A stretch of DNA of 58,057 bases from SIG440 sp045578305 (GCA_045578305.1 JAZNKA010000037.1:1-58057); one strand, 5' to 3'; shown: positions 8,173-16,676, counted from the stretch's first letter. Numbers and translations: made by a program. Notes: generated by a model not told the origin, from the sequence alone.

Positions 8173-9057
8173 ATGATTGTTTTAAACGGTTTAAACGCAA
8201 AAAGCCTTTTGCCCGGCAAAACAGCTGTGGCTCTTGGCTCGTTTGATGCCATACACAAAGGACACATCAAGGTAATAAAATCAGCAATCGAATATGCAAA
8301 GGCAAACGGACTTTTGTCTCTTGTCCAGCTTTTTGACACTTCGTTTTTCAAAGAACCCGTAAACACGCTTGAAAAACGCATAAAAATCCTTGAAGAGCTG
8401 GGGACTGACTTTATAGTTGTGGAAAGCTTTGATGACACTTTTCGCAAAATGTCCTGTCAGGATTTTGTTTGCAACCGTCTTAAACTCAAATACAATGCCG
8501 AAATCGTATTTGCCGGTAAAAATTATCGTTTTGGGCATCTTGCAAAAGGCGACAGCGATTTTCTTGTTTCGGAGTGTTCAAAATGCGGCATCAAGACCGA
8601 AATTATTGATTGTGTAGAGATTGACGGAATAGTTTCAAGCACAAAAATCCGCGAATGTCTTAAAGAAGGCAATGTCGAAGCTGCTACAAAATATATGATT
8701 CGTCCGTTTTCGCTTGAAGGAAAGGTAATTCACGGCAATGAAATCGGCAGGAAGCTTGGGTTCCCTACCGCAAATATAGCTATCCCCCAAGACATCCTTC
8801 TTCCAAAAGATGGGGTATATCTTACAAGGGTAATTTTGCCCGAAGGAGTTTTTTTTGGAATAACAAACATAGGCGGAAAACCTACCATAAACGAAACCGA
8901 CCGTTGCATCGAAACTTATATATCGGACTTTTGTGGCGTTCTTTATGACAAAACAATCGAAATCGAATTTTTAAGACGTATTCGCGATATCAAAAAATTT
9001 GACAATCTTGATTCCCTTAAAGCTCAACTCGAACAAGACAAAAGATATTTAAACTAA
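8173..9057 (+). CDS. ribF: Bifunctional riboflavin kinase/FAD synthetase
   Basis: RibF phosphorylates riboflavin to FMN and adenylates FMN to FAD. The 294-residue protein has the N-terminal nucleotidyltransferase domain with LGSFDAIHKGH (about residues 20-30) and VSSTKIREC, and the C-terminal riboflavin kinase domain with GNEIGRKLGFPTANI. In the nucleotide-binding motif Ser-Phe-Asp-Ala-Ile replaces the more usual GxFDGVH, a mild variation. The ATG at 8173 follows TAGGAGA; an upstream TTG at 8140 has no such site. It is the last gene of the operon, closed by the terminator at 9056. Confidence 0.94.
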   Translation: MIVLNGLNAKSLLPGKTAVALGSFDAIHKGHIKVIKSAIEYAKANGLLSLVQLFDTSFFKEPVNTLEKRIKILEELGTDFIVVESFDDTFRKMSCQDFVCNRLKLKYNAEIVFAGKNYRFGHLAKGDSDFLVSECSKCGIKTEIIDCVEIDGIVSSTKIRECLKEGNVEAATKYMIRPFSLEGKVIHGNEIGRKLGFPTANIAIPQDILLPKDGVYLTRVILPEGVFFGITNIGGKPTINETDRCIETYISDFCGVLYDKTIEIEFLRRIRDIKKFDNLDSLKAQLEQDKRYLN

Positions 9058-9091
9058 AAACCTCTTGCAACTTAAGTTACAAGAGGTTTTT
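9056..9091. terminator. Bidirectional terminator between ribF and trpB
   Basis: AAAAACCTCTTG and CAAGAGGTTTTT flank a central AACTTAAGTT palindrome, giving a near-continuous stem with A and T tracts on both sides. It can serve the convergent ribF (+) and trpB (-). Confidence 0.9.
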
Positions 9092-9097
9092 GATATC

Positions 9098-10339
9098 CTA
9101 AATTTCGTAGTCGAGTTTAAACTGCTCTCCGCAGCCGTATTTTTCATAAACATAATCAATGTCCTTATCTCCTCTGCCTGAAAGACAAGTAAGAATAGAC
9201 CCAGACTTATGTTCTTTTGCATATCGTATAGCATACGCCAAAGCATGCGCACTCTCAATTGCAGGGATGATACCCTCATATCTTGAAAGCAGGAAAAATG
9301 CTTCCATAGCTTCTTCATCCGATACTGTTTCATAATGAACTCTGTTCAAATCTCTGAGGTGTGCATGTTCAGGCCCTACACCGGGATAGTCAAGTCCGCT
9401 GGCAATCGAATAAACGGGCAAGGGCTCGCCGTTTTCGTCCTGAAGTACATAAGTATCAAATCCATGAATTCTGCCTTTTGTGCCAAACTTCATTGTTGCC
9501 GCATGATCACCGATTTTCTCACCTCTGCCAAGGGGTTCAATGCCATAAATTTCTACCGGGTCTGCAAGGAATGGAGTAAACATTCCAAGTGAGTTGGACC
9601 CTCCGCCAACACAAGCACATACAGCATCAGGCATAATTCCTGTCATTTCCAAAAATTGCTCTCTCGCCTCTATTCCTATAACAGACTGGAAGTCTCTTAC
9701 CATTTTGGGGAAAGGATGCGGACCAAGCGCCGAACCGATACAGTAAATAGCATCCTTATATTCCTTTAGATATGCCTCAAATGCGGCATCAACAGCCTCT
9801 TTAAGAGTTTTGAGTCCGTGTGTAACCGGGATAACATTGGCTCCAAGCATCTTCATACGGATAACATTGGGATATTGTTTTTCGATGTCAACCTCACCCA
9901 TATATACATCACATTCCATACCAAAATATGCGGCAGCGGTCGCAATTGCCACACCGTGCTGGCCTGCTCCGGTTTCGGCAATCAGTTTCTTTTTGCCCAT
10001 ATACTTTGCCAAAAGGCCTTCGCCCATACAATGATTGAGTTTGTGAGCGCCTGTGTGGTTCAAATCCTCACGCTTTAAATATATCTGGCAATTGCCAAAT
10101 ATTTTTGACAGTCTTTCACAATGATACACAGGTGTTGGTCTGCCCTGAAATTCTTTTCTGATTCTGCGCAGCTCGTTTATAAACTGTGCCGAATGACAAA
10201 TTGCCTCATATGCATCGTCTGCTTCTTTAAATGCAGGCTCAAGCTCCTTTGGCAAGAATGCCCCACCATGATTTCCAAAATATCCGTCGTGTGTGGGGGT
10301 TTCCTTTAAGTAATTTTCAAAATCTTTGTAGTTGTTCAT
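9098..10339 (-). CDS. trpB: Tryptophan synthase beta chain (stand-alone)
   Basis: TrpB condenses indole with serine to make tryptophan using pyridoxal phosphate. The 413-residue product has the TrpB1-type motif LNHTGAHK, with the PLP-binding Lys100, the phosphate loop CVGGGSNSLGMF, and typical length. No trpA or other trp gene is in the window, so it may use free indole or a partner encoded elsewhere. The ATG at 10339 has a strong GGAGG. The frame is open 29 codons further upstream through a leader containing one Trp codon, a terminator hairpin and regularly spaced (G/U)AG triplets, so the upstream part is regulatory leader rather than protein. Confidence 0.94.
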   Translation of the reverse strand: MNNYKDFENYLKETPTHDGYFGNHGGAFLPKELEPAFKEADDAYEAICHSAQFINELRRIRKEFQGRPTPVYHCERLSKIFGNCQIYLKREDLNHTGAHKLNHCMGEGLLAKYMGKKKLIAETGAGQHGVAIATAAAYFGMECDVYMGEVDIEKQYPNVIRMKMLGANVIPVTHGLKTLKEAVDAAFEAYLKEYKDAIYCIGSALGPHPFPKMVRDFQSVIGIEAREQFLEMTGIMPDAVCACVGGGSNSLGMFTPFLADPVEIYGIEPLGRGEKIGDHAATMKFGTKGRIHGFDTYVLQDENGEPLPVYSIASGLDYPGVGPEHAHLRDLNRVHYETVSDEEAMEAFFLLSRYEGIIPAIESAHALAYAIRYAKEHKSGSILTCLSGRGDKDIDYVYEKYGCGEQFKLDYEI

Positions 10340-10360
10340 TTTGTTTTCCTCCGCTCTTAT

Positions 10361-10396
10361 TAAAAAATCTTCTGAACAGAAAATCAGAAGATTAAG
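10361..10396 (-). terminator. Attenuator terminator in the trpB leader
   Basis: On the minus strand AAUCUUCUGA pairs with UCAGAAGAUU (10 bp, 8-nt loop) and is followed by UUUUAA, directly before the trpB ribosome binding site. An upstream stretch (AUGAGAAUGAUAAGA) can pair with UCUUAAUCUUCUGAU at 11 of 15 positions by hand alignment, which would be a competing antiterminator. Confidence 0.75.
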
Positions 10397-10415
10397 ACGC
10401 CAAAACAATATTCTT

Positions 10416-10469
10416 ATCATTCTCATCTAATCTAATCTCAGCATATTCAATCTCATCTAATCTGTTCTT
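10416..10469 (-). promoter_or_regulatory. Pentanucleotide (G/U)AG repeat, TRAP-like site in the trpB leader
   Basis: The transcript reads in 5-nt steps AAGAA CAGAU UAGAU GAGAU UGAAU AUGCU GAGAU UAGAU UAGAU GAGAA UGAUA. Eight of eleven steps begin NAG, six of them UAG or GAG, with 2-nt spacers. TRAP (MtrB) of Bacillus binds about eleven (G/U)AG triplets spaced by 2-3 nt in the trp leader. The array ends where the putative antiterminator starts. The resemblance is seen directly; TRAP control is inference. Confidence 0.5.
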
Positions 10470-10474
10470 ATTTA

Positions 10475-10504
10475 AATATATCACAAGCATATACCATTTG
10501 TCAA
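10475..10504 (-). promoter_or_regulatory. Promoter of trpB
   Basis: On the minus strand TTGACA (10499-10504), 18-nt spacer, TATATT (10475-10480). The transcript would start just before the (G/U)AG array, leaving a leader of about 130 nt. Confidence 0.7.
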
Positions 10505-10507
10505 CAA

Positions 10508-10539
10508 AAAAACAGTCCGTTTTAAAAACGGACTGTTTT
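10508..10539. terminator. Terminator of the ceramidase-family gene
   Basis: AAAACAGTCCGTTT and AAACGGACTGTTTT form a long perfect stem with A/T tracts on both sides. It separates the upstream ceramidase-like gene from the trpB promoter. Confidence 0.9.
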
Positions 10540-10550
10540 GGGTAACATAT

Positions 10551-11897
10551 TTACTTGCGGAGCTCATTCAAAAGCTTTGTACCTTCTTCAATAAAGAGCT
10601 CTGCTACACCTGCTTTAAACGGTGAACTCTTTGCTTCGTAGCCACCCTCGTCATAAGCATCACGAGCCGGGAAGTAACCTTCGCAACCATTGGTAAGGCC
10701 ACAGGGGCAAACCAAATCCCAACCTTCTGCAAGTTTCAAGCCTCTGCCTATGCTGGTAAAGCCTTCGCCTGGGATTGTAAGAAATGCAACATTGCCGATT
10801 GATATACCGGTAATTTCCATCTCAAATGCATCAGGTCCGTTTTCAAGTCTTACCATACGCTGAGCCTCAGCAACAGCTGTGGTAAGTTCCATTGCTTTAA
10901 AGGGGATTTCGTCATCTCTGCCGGCAAGATGAAGGTCGTTATATTTGTGAGCAAGAGGCAATTCTTCAGGCTTTGCCTTGTTAGACGGAACGCTTATGGT
11001 TCTTTCAATTACTCTTATGTCATCTGCATCTGTATAATTAACCTTTGCATAAACCTGCATAACCGCACCGGCAACAACATTTGCGATATATATTGCGTGA
11101 CCATATCCTCTTGCAACATCGTCAAAGTCATTTGCAAGGTCGTTCATATCGCCATCTTTTGCATTTACATCAACATGGTTTACATCGCCCTGAGCGCCGT
11201 TTATAAACATACTCTTTACTCCGGGCAGGCATCTTTCAACAATACCTCTGAGAAGTCCCGGCCAGTCTGCCGAAATCTTGCAGCCACCAACAACATCGGG
11301 GTGGTTAGCGAAGTTAATCAAAAGGATTGTGTCTGCGCCCTCGCGGTCAAAACGAACAACATTTACTCTCTCATCAACATCGCCAAGCGGTGCCAGAATA
11401 TCAGGGTTTCCAACGCCGGGATTTGTGCGAACCTTGCCGTCTTTCATTCTGAAACGGCGAACAAATGCAACATTGGCACCCTTTCCAACCTTCCAGCCCA
11501 TTTTTGCAGGCTTCATATCTTCAATTGCAAACGCTGCAGCATCTGCTATTTTTTCACCTACAAAATCACGATAGAATGCAATCTTTTCGTCATCTGTTTC
11601 GTACATCAAAAATGGACCGGTGTGTGTATGTGTTGCAGAAATATTGATGTTTTCCTCAGCAACTCCTGTTCTTGTGCTTATAATACCTTTGTAGTGGTTA
11701 ACCAAATCCTTCTTTATGCCACAATGATCAACCGAAATAAAAAGTACGGTTGTTTTGCCGTTTCCAACAGCAATTGCATTTATCTCCAACGGATCAAGAA
11801 CGCCTTCTGCTAAGCGTTTTTGATAATATCCGGCTATTTCTATTCCCATACTGGGAGTAATATCAACTCTTCCAAATCCTGCTTTCAAATTGCTCAT
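10551..11897 (-). CDS. Neutral/alkaline ceramidase family protein
   Basis: The 448-residue protein resembles the N-terminal catalytic domain of neutral/alkaline ceramidases, zinc amidases. It shows the family opening GFGRVDITPSMG, a zinc-site motif SATHTHTGP (about residues 87-95), NFANHPDVVG and INGAQGDVN. It has no signal peptide or membrane segment and lacks the C-terminal domain of the secreted enzymes, so the substrate is probably another amide and the place cytoplasmic. The ATG at 11897 follows GGAGGG. It has its own promoter and terminator and is divergent from trkA. The specific reaction is unknown. Confidence 0.75.
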   Translation of the reverse strand: MSNLKAGFGRVDITPSMGIEIAGYYQKRLAEGVLDPLEINAIAVGNGKTTVLFISVDHCGIKKDLVNHYKGIISTRTGVAEENINISATHTHTGPFLMYETDDEKIAFYRDFVGEKIADAAAFAIEDMKPAKMGWKVGKGANVAFVRRFRMKDGKVRTNPGVGNPDILAPLGDVDERVNVVRFDREGADTILLINFANHPDVVGGCKISADWPGLLRGIVERCLPGVKSMFINGAQGDVNHVDVNAKDGDMNDLANDFDDVARGYGHAIYIANVVAGAVMQVYAKVNYTDADDIRVIERTISVPSNKAKPEELPLAHKYNDLHLAGRDDEIPFKAMELTTAVAEAQRMVRLENGPDAFEMEITGISIGNVAFLTIPGEGFTSIGRGLKLAEGWDLVCPCGLTNGCEGYFPARDAYDEGGYEAKSSPFKAGVAELFIEEGTKLLNELRK

Positions 11898-11957
11898 AAC
11901 AAACCCTCCACGATATGTTATTTTTTAGTATGTATTCTGATGTTTCCATCAGCCTCG

Positions 11958-11986
11958 ATTTTAGCACAGAGACAACTGATTGTCAA
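11958..11986 (-). promoter_or_regulatory. Promoter of the ceramidase-family gene
   Basis: On the minus strand TTGACA (11981-11986), 17-nt spacer, TAAAAT (11958-11963). Confidence 0.8.
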
Positions 11987-12063
11987 CCGATAAATGCAGT
12001 TTTTTCCAAGAAAATGTGCACATTTTCAAACAATCTGAAAAAGGATAAAATATTTGTATATAC

Positions 12064-12092
12064 TTGACATTCCGTACTTAATTTACTATAAT
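12064..12092 (+). promoter_or_regulatory. Consensus promoter of trkA-trkH
   Basis: TTGACA (12064-12069), 17-nt spacer, TATAAT (12087-12092): a perfect sigma-A consensus about 78 nt before the trkA ATG. Confidence 0.85.
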
Positions 12093-12169
12093 TGTTTTAT
12101 TAAATTTCTTATTATATTTGGCAAAAGAAATTAGGGTATTTCGTGATTCTTTTGCAGAATGGAGATTTT

Positions 12170-13528
12170 ATGAATACTATCATTATAGGCTGCGGAAAGG
12201 TCGGCCAAAAGCTTGCCGAAAAACTCAGCCAGGAAGAAAATCAAAATATAACTGTTATTGATACTGATTATGATGTTGTTCAGAATGTCATCAGCCATTG
12301 TGATGCTATGGGAATTGTAGGAAATGGAGTAAACCATGAGATACTGATCGAAGCAGGTATAAAGGACGCCGATATTCTTATTGCCGTTACAGGTTCTGAC
12401 GAGGTAAATCTGCTTGCCTGCCTGATTGCAAAAAAGACTGCTAACTGCCAGACAATTGCCAGAGTACGAAAACCCGAATATACAAATGAAATAAGCATAT
12501 TCAAAGATGACCTTGGTCTTGCTATGGTCATAAACCCCGAGCTTACCGCTGCCAGCGAAATGGCGCGTGCTTTAAGATTTCCTTCAGCAATCGAAATAGA
12601 CACTTTTGCCAACGGTAGAATTGAAATCCTTAAATTCAAAGTCACCGAGCGTTCGCCTCTTGTTGACTTCAAGGTTGCTAATATAAATTCGCATTTTAAC
12701 ACCGATATTCTGGTATGCGGCATCGAGCGCGGCGAAAAGGCATTTATACCGGGCGGCAACTTTATAATCAAAAAGGGCGACCTTGTAAGCATAGTGGCAG
12801 CTCCATTAAACGGTTCGGATTTCTTCAGAAAAATCGGCATTACCACCAACCGCGTAAAAGACACAATCATCGTCGGTGGCGGCGAAACTGCCTACTATCT
12901 GGCACAAAGACTTTTGCACCGCGGTATAGATGTCAAACTTATTGAAAAAAATAAGGAGCGTTGCGAGGAACTTAGCCTTGCTCTTCCAAAAGCCACAATC
13001 ATCAATGCCGATGGCACCGACAGAAGTTTGCTGGAACAAGAAGGTATTGACAGCGCCGAATCTTTTGTTGCGCTTACAAATATTGACGAAGAAAACATTA
13101 TGCTTTCGCTTTTTGCAAAAAGTCAGTCAAACGGAAAGGTTATAACAAAGGTAAACCGCGTTTCTTACGATGATATAATTGCAGGCCTTGACCTTGATAC
13201 TGTTATCTATCCAAAGGATATAACCGCCGAATATATTGTGCGTTTTGTCAGAGCAAAGCAGAATTCTCTTGACTGCGATATCGAAACAATGCATCTTATC
13301 CTGGACGGAAAAGCCGAGGCTCTTGAATTTTTGATAAAAGAAAATTCGCCTGTATCCGGCATATCACTTGAAGAAATGCAGCTCAAAGACAATGTTCTTA
13401 TTGCATGTATTCACCGAGACGGCTCGGTTATCATACCCCGAGGCCGCGACAAAATTCTTGCCGGTGATACAGTAATTGTCGTTACTACACACGCAGGCTT
13501 TAAACAAGCAAGCGATATACTGGAATAG
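12170..13528 (+). CDS. trkA: Trk potassium uptake regulatory subunit TrkA
   Basis: TrkA is the cytoplasmic NAD(H)/ATP-binding gating subunit of Trk potassium channels. The 452-residue protein is a tandem duplication: each half has an RCK_N Rossmann domain (first IIIGCGKVGQKLAEKL, second IIVGGGETAYYLAQRL) and a TrkA_C domain. The ATG at 12170 follows GGAGATTTT; the frame extends to 12143 without a ribosome binding site. It is followed 15 nt later by the channel subunit gene trkH under one promoter, so the two act as one system. Confidence 0.95.
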   Translation: MNTIIIGCGKVGQKLAEKLSQEENQNITVIDTDYDVVQNVISHCDAMGIVGNGVNHEILIEAGIKDADILIAVTGSDEVNLLACLIAKKTANCQTIARVRKPEYTNEISIFKDDLGLAMVINPELTAASEMARALRFPSAIEIDTFANGRIEILKFKVTERSPLVDFKVANINSHFNTDILVCGIERGEKAFIPGGNFIIKKGDLVSIVAAPLNGSDFFRKIGITTNRVKDTIIVGGGETAYYLAQRLLHRGIDVKLIEKNKERCEELSLALPKATIINADGTDRSLLEQEGIDSAESFVALTNIDEENIMLSLFAKSQSNGKVITKVNRVSYDDIIAGLDLDTVIYPKDITAEYIVRFVRAKQNSLDCDIETMHLILDGKAEALEFLIKENSPVSGISLEEMQLKDNVLIACIHRDGSVIIPRGRDKILAGDTVIVVTTHAGFKQASDILE

Positions 13529-13543
13529 GGGAGTTGTTTTTGA

Positions 13544-14980
13544 ATGAATAAAAAAATAGTTATTCATGTCTTGGGCTGGTCTCTTCTTTTGGAATCAGCT
13601 TGTATGATTTTGCCTCTTGTATGTTCCCTTTTATACCGCGAAAGTGACGCCTTTGCTTTTGCAATTTGCTCAGTGCTTTGCTTTGTGGTTGGATTTTTGC
13701 TTAAATCAATCGTTCCCAAAAAGCGTAATATGTATGCCAAAGAGGGCCTTGCTGCAGTTTCGCTCAGTTGGATATGTATGAGTCTCTTTGGTGCACTCCC
13801 CTTTATTATTTCAGGGGCAATCCCCAATTTTTTCGACGCACTCTTCGAAACTGTATCGGGATTTACCACAACAGGTGCAAGCATTTTAAGTGATGTCGAA
13901 ACACTTTCGCACGGAATCCTTTTTTGGCGAAGCTTCACTCACTGGATTGGCGGTATGGGTGTTTTAGTGTTTTTGGTTTCGCTTCTCAAACTTTCGGGTG
14001 GCAACAACCTGTATCTTCTTAAAGCCGAAAGCACCGGTCCTGCAGTAGGCAAAATTGTGCCGCGTGTCCAGTCAAGTGCCAAAATTCTTTATGCAATGTA
14101 TACATTTTTGACCGTTCTAGAGATAATCCTGCTTTTGATTGGCGGCATGCCGCTTTTTGATTCAATAACTGTCTCGCTTGGCACTGCAGGTACAGGTGGT
14201 TTTGCAATCAAAAACTCAAGTATGGCTGATTATACCGCCTTTCAGCAAAATGTAGTGACTGTATTCATGATTATATTCGGTATTGATTTTTCGCTTTATT
14301 ATCTGCTTCTTATGCGAAAATTCAAAGCTGTGTTTAAATCAGAAGAACTTCGCGGATATCTTGGAGTTATATTGGTTTCAATCATCTTGATTTGCGTCAA
14401 TATTTCGGGGTTGTTTGAAAATATCTGGTCTGCACTCAAACACAGCGCCTTTCAGGTAGCATCAATCATCACAACCACCGGATATGCCACAACCGACTTT
14501 GATAAGTGGCCCGAATTTTCAAAAGCTATTCTTCTTTTGCTTATGTTTGTCGGTGCGTGTGCAGGAAGCACCGGCGGCGGAATGAAGGTTTCACGAATTA
14601 TAATTGCATTTAAAACAGTTATCAAAGAACTTAAAATCACCGCACATCCGCAAAGTACACACAAAATAACAATCAACGGCCAGCTTGTAGCACACGAAAC
14701 CATTCGGTCTGTAAATGTATATATGGTTGCATATTTTGTTATATTTGCTCTTTCTCTTTTGCTCATAAGTGCGGACAAGTTTGACTTTGCAACAAATTTT
14801 TCTGCAGTTGCTGCAACTATAAATAATATCGGCCCCGGATTTGCCGCAGTTGGTCCCACATGCAATTTTTCGGAATATTCCTCCTTGTCAAAAATTGTTT
14901 TTATCTTAGCTATGCTGATAGGTCGATTGGAAATTTTCCCCATGCTGATACTGTTTTCACCATACACTTGGAAGAAATAA
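13544..14980 (+). CDS. trkH: Trk potassium channel subunit TrkH/KtrB family
   Basis: This is the membrane channel that carries potassium and partners TrkA. The 478-residue protein is strongly hydrophobic with about ten membrane or pore segments and selectivity-filter-like loops (FETVSGFTTTGAS, GTAGTGGF, ITTTGYATTDF, NNIGPGF), each with the conserved glycine. The ATG at 13544 follows GGGGAG. It ends just before a terminator at 14983, closing the trkA-trkH unit. Confidence 0.95.
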   Translation: MNKKIVIHVLGWSLLLESACMILPLVCSLLYRESDAFAFAICSVLCFVVGFLLKSIVPKKRNMYAKEGLAAVSLSWICMSLFGALPFIISGAIPNFFDALFETVSGFTTTGASILSDVETLSHGILFWRSFTHWIGGMGVLVFLVSLLKLSGGNNLYLLKAESTGPAVGKIVPRVQSSAKILYAMYTFLTVLEIILLLIGGMPLFDSITVSLGTAGTGGFAIKNSSMADYTAFQQNVVTVFMIIFGIDFSLYYLLLMRKFKAVFKSEELRGYLGVILVSIILICVNISGLFENIWSALKHSAFQVASIITTTGYATTDFDKWPEFSKAILLLLMFVGACAGSTGGGMKVSRIIIAFKTVIKELKITAHPQSTHKITINGQLVAHETIRSVNVYMVAYFVIFALSLLLISADKFDFATNFSAVAATINNIGPGFAAVGPTCNFSEYSSLSKIVFILAMLIGRLEIFPMLILFSPYTWKK

Positions 14981-14982
14981 AC

Positions 14983-15015
14983 TTTGGTGCCTCTGTCTTT
15001 TGAGGCACCTTTATT
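14983..15015 (+). terminator. Terminator after trkH
   Basis: GGTGCCTC (14986-14993) and GAGGCACC (15002-15009) are followed by TTTATT. Confidence 0.85.
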
Positions 15016-15032
15016 AAAGGAGTCATACATAT

Positions 15033-15929
15033 ATGAAAAAACTTAAATCAAATCTTCTTTTGCTGGTGACCGCAATGATTTGGGGGTTTGCCTTTGTTGC
15101 ACAAAGAATCGGTGCCGATTCGGTCGGTCCATTTACATTCAATGGTACTCGCTTTATCTTGGGTGCTGTTTCAATTATCCCTGTGTTTTTGATTTTCGAG
15201 AAAAAAGAAGTTGAAAAAACAATACATTCCGGCAAAATAAACCTCACCGTCAAAGCAGGTGCTTTGGCAGGTATTGTCCTCTTTGTTGCCTCGGCTCTTC
15301 AGCAATGGGGTGTTGAAATAACCGGCAGTGCAGGAAAGTCAAGCTTTTTGACCGGTATTTACACTGTTTTGGTTCCGATTTTGGGGATATTCCTTGGCAA
15401 AAAGACCAACCTTAATGTATGGTTTGGCGCTTTACTTGCAGTTTTGGGTATGTTCCTCATTTGTATAAACGAAAAATGGCAAATAAGCTATGGCGACTGT
15501 GTTTTGCTTATCGGTGCAATCTTCTGGGCTTTGCATATTCTGGTTATCGACAAATTTGTTGATGGAATATACCCAATTCGCTTTGCCTTTACACAATTCT
15601 TGGTATGTGGGATTTTAGGTCTTTTGTGCGCGGTCTCTTTTGAAGATATCTCCCTTGCCGGACTTCAAGCCGCATCAATCCCCATACTATACAGCGGAAT
15701 ACTTTCTGCCGGCGTTGCGTATACCTGTCAGATAATCGGTCAAAAATCGGCAGACCCGACCTATGCCTCCATCATCCTTTCGACCGAATCTATGTTTGGT
15801 GCAATAGGTGGCGCTGTTATTTTGGGCGAGACCATGACACTTCGTGCATATATTGGCTGTCTTCTTATCTTTGCTGGCATAATAATTTCGCAGCTTATAT
15901 TTAAAAAGAAATCCTGCAAAACCGCATAA
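15033..15929 (+). CDS. EamA/DMT family transporter
   Basis: The 298-residue protein has about ten membrane segments in two EamA repeats and the family opening LLLVTAMIWGFAFVAQRIG. DMT exporters of this kind move amino acids or other metabolites; the substrate cannot be read from sequence. The ATG at 15033 follows AAAGGAG. Its stop codon lies only 17 nt before the first ATG of the sigG fragment, with no terminator between them. Confidence 0.85.
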   Translation: MKKLKSNLLLLVTAMIWGFAFVAQRIGADSVGPFTFNGTRFILGAVSIIPVFLIFEKKEVEKTIHSGKINLTVKAGALAGIVLFVASALQQWGVEITGSAGKSSFLTGIYTVLVPILGIFLGKKTNLNVWFGALLAVLGMFLICINEKWQISYGDCVLLIGAIFWALHILVIDKFVDGIYPIRFAFTQFLVCGILGLLCAVSFEDISLAGLQAASIPILYSGILSAGVAYTCQIIGQKSADPTYASIILSTESMFGAIGGAVILGETMTLRAYIGCLLIFAGIIISQLIFKKKSCKTA

Positions 15930-15946
15930 TATGGTGTTTTCGTCAA

Positions 15947-16450
15947 ATGACATTCGTGCCGATGATAATCGGTGAAATACGCCGTTATCTTCGCGATAAT
16001 ACTGCTATCCGCGTCAGCCGCTCTCTTCGTGATACTGCTTACAAAGCGCTTTCGGCTAAAGAAAAGCTTGTAAATAAAAATTCAAAGGAACCGACTCTTG
16101 AAGAAATCGCAAAAGAACTTGACCTTACAAATAAAGAGGTGTCTGTTGCACTTGACGCAATAATGGACCCTGTTTCACTTTACGAACCGATTTATCACGA
16201 CAGCGGTGGTGATGCGATTTTTGTCATGGACCAGGTCAAGGACGAAAAAAACATTGACGATTCGTGGCTTGAGGAGATTTCGATAAAGGAAGCTATGAAG
16301 CATTTGAGCGAACGCGAAAAAAGCATTCTTGAAATGCGGTTTTTCTCGGGCAGAACTCAAATGGAAATTGCTGATGAAATCGGCATCTCGCAGGCTCAGG
16401 TATCAAGGCTTGAGAAAAATGCTTTGGGACATATGAAAAAATATCTTTGA
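15947..16450 (+). pseudogene. sigG: SigG (forespore sigma factor) 3' part: regions 3 and 4 only
   Basis: The 167 codons match the C-terminal two thirds of sigma-G, the late forespore sigma factor. Similarity starts abruptly at VPMIIGEIRRYLRDN, which in complete SigG lies at about residue 93 after FSTYA; region 2 (core binding, -10 recognition) is missing. Region 3 and region 4 are intact (LSEREKSILEMRFF, TQMEIADEIGISQAQVSRLEK) and the frame has no stop. No ribosome binding site precedes the ATG at 15947; reading could only occur by coupling from the EamA gene. Either the 5' half lies elsewhere after a rearrangement, the gene is interrupted, or this is a remnant. A split two-protein sigma factor is possible but less likely. 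Confidence 0.85.
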
Positions 16451-16508
16451 TGTCTTTTTCTAATATTTAAAAAATATTGCAAAATTTGATATTTTTTTAA
16501 AAAATCCC

Positions 16509-16536
16509 TTGACAAATACAAAAAAAAAGAGTATAC
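16509..16536 (+). promoter_or_regulatory. Promoter of tRNA-Lys
   Basis: TTGACA (16509-16514), 16-nt A-rich spacer, TATACT (16531-16536), 25 nt before the mature tRNA. Confidence 0.8.
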
Positions 16537-16561
16537 TGTTATTCGTTGTGAAACACGACAT

Positions 16562-16637
16562 GCACCATTAGCTCAGCTGGTAGAGCACCTGACTCTTAAT
16601 CAGGGTGTCCACGGTTCGAGTCCGTGATGGTGTACCA
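16562..16637 (+). tRNA. tRNA-Lys (anticodon CTT)
   Basis: A full cloverleaf can be drawn: acceptor GCACCAT/ATGGTGT, anticodon arm CCTGA-CTCTTAA-TCAGG with anticodon CTT, T arm CACGG-TTCGAGT-CCGTG, and an encoded CCA at 16635-16637. It has its own promoter and terminator. Confidence 0.97.
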
Positions 16638-16638
16638 G

Positions 16639-16669
16639 AAAAAAGCATCGACTTTGTCGGTGCTTTTTT
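16639..16669 (+). terminator. Terminator of tRNA-Lys
   Basis: AAAAAAGCA(T)CGAC and GTCG(G)TGCTTTTTT form the stem. The same sequence recurs exactly at 16870-16900. Confidence 0.85.
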
Positions 16670-16676
16670 CAATGAA

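Noticed and set aside
10340..10426. 29-codon N-terminal extension of TrpB, or a Trp leader peptide
   Set aside because: The extension covers the attenuator hairpin, has no ribosome binding site and only one Trp codon; a strong GGAGG before the ATG at 10339 marks the true start.
10929..11813. 294-codon open frame on the plus strand
   Set aside because: Antisense to the ceramidase-family gene, which has clear motifs, promoter, ribosome binding site and terminator; the plus frame has none.
237..15947. The region between the two broken sporulation genes as one excisable element
   Set aside because: It carries nusA, infB, truB and other genes expected to be essential and shows no mobile-element genes apart from the recombinase tail at the left edge.
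15033..16450. EamA-SigG fusion protein
   Set aside because: The EamA gene has its own stop codon at 15927 and the sigG fragment is in another frame; only translational coupling is possible.
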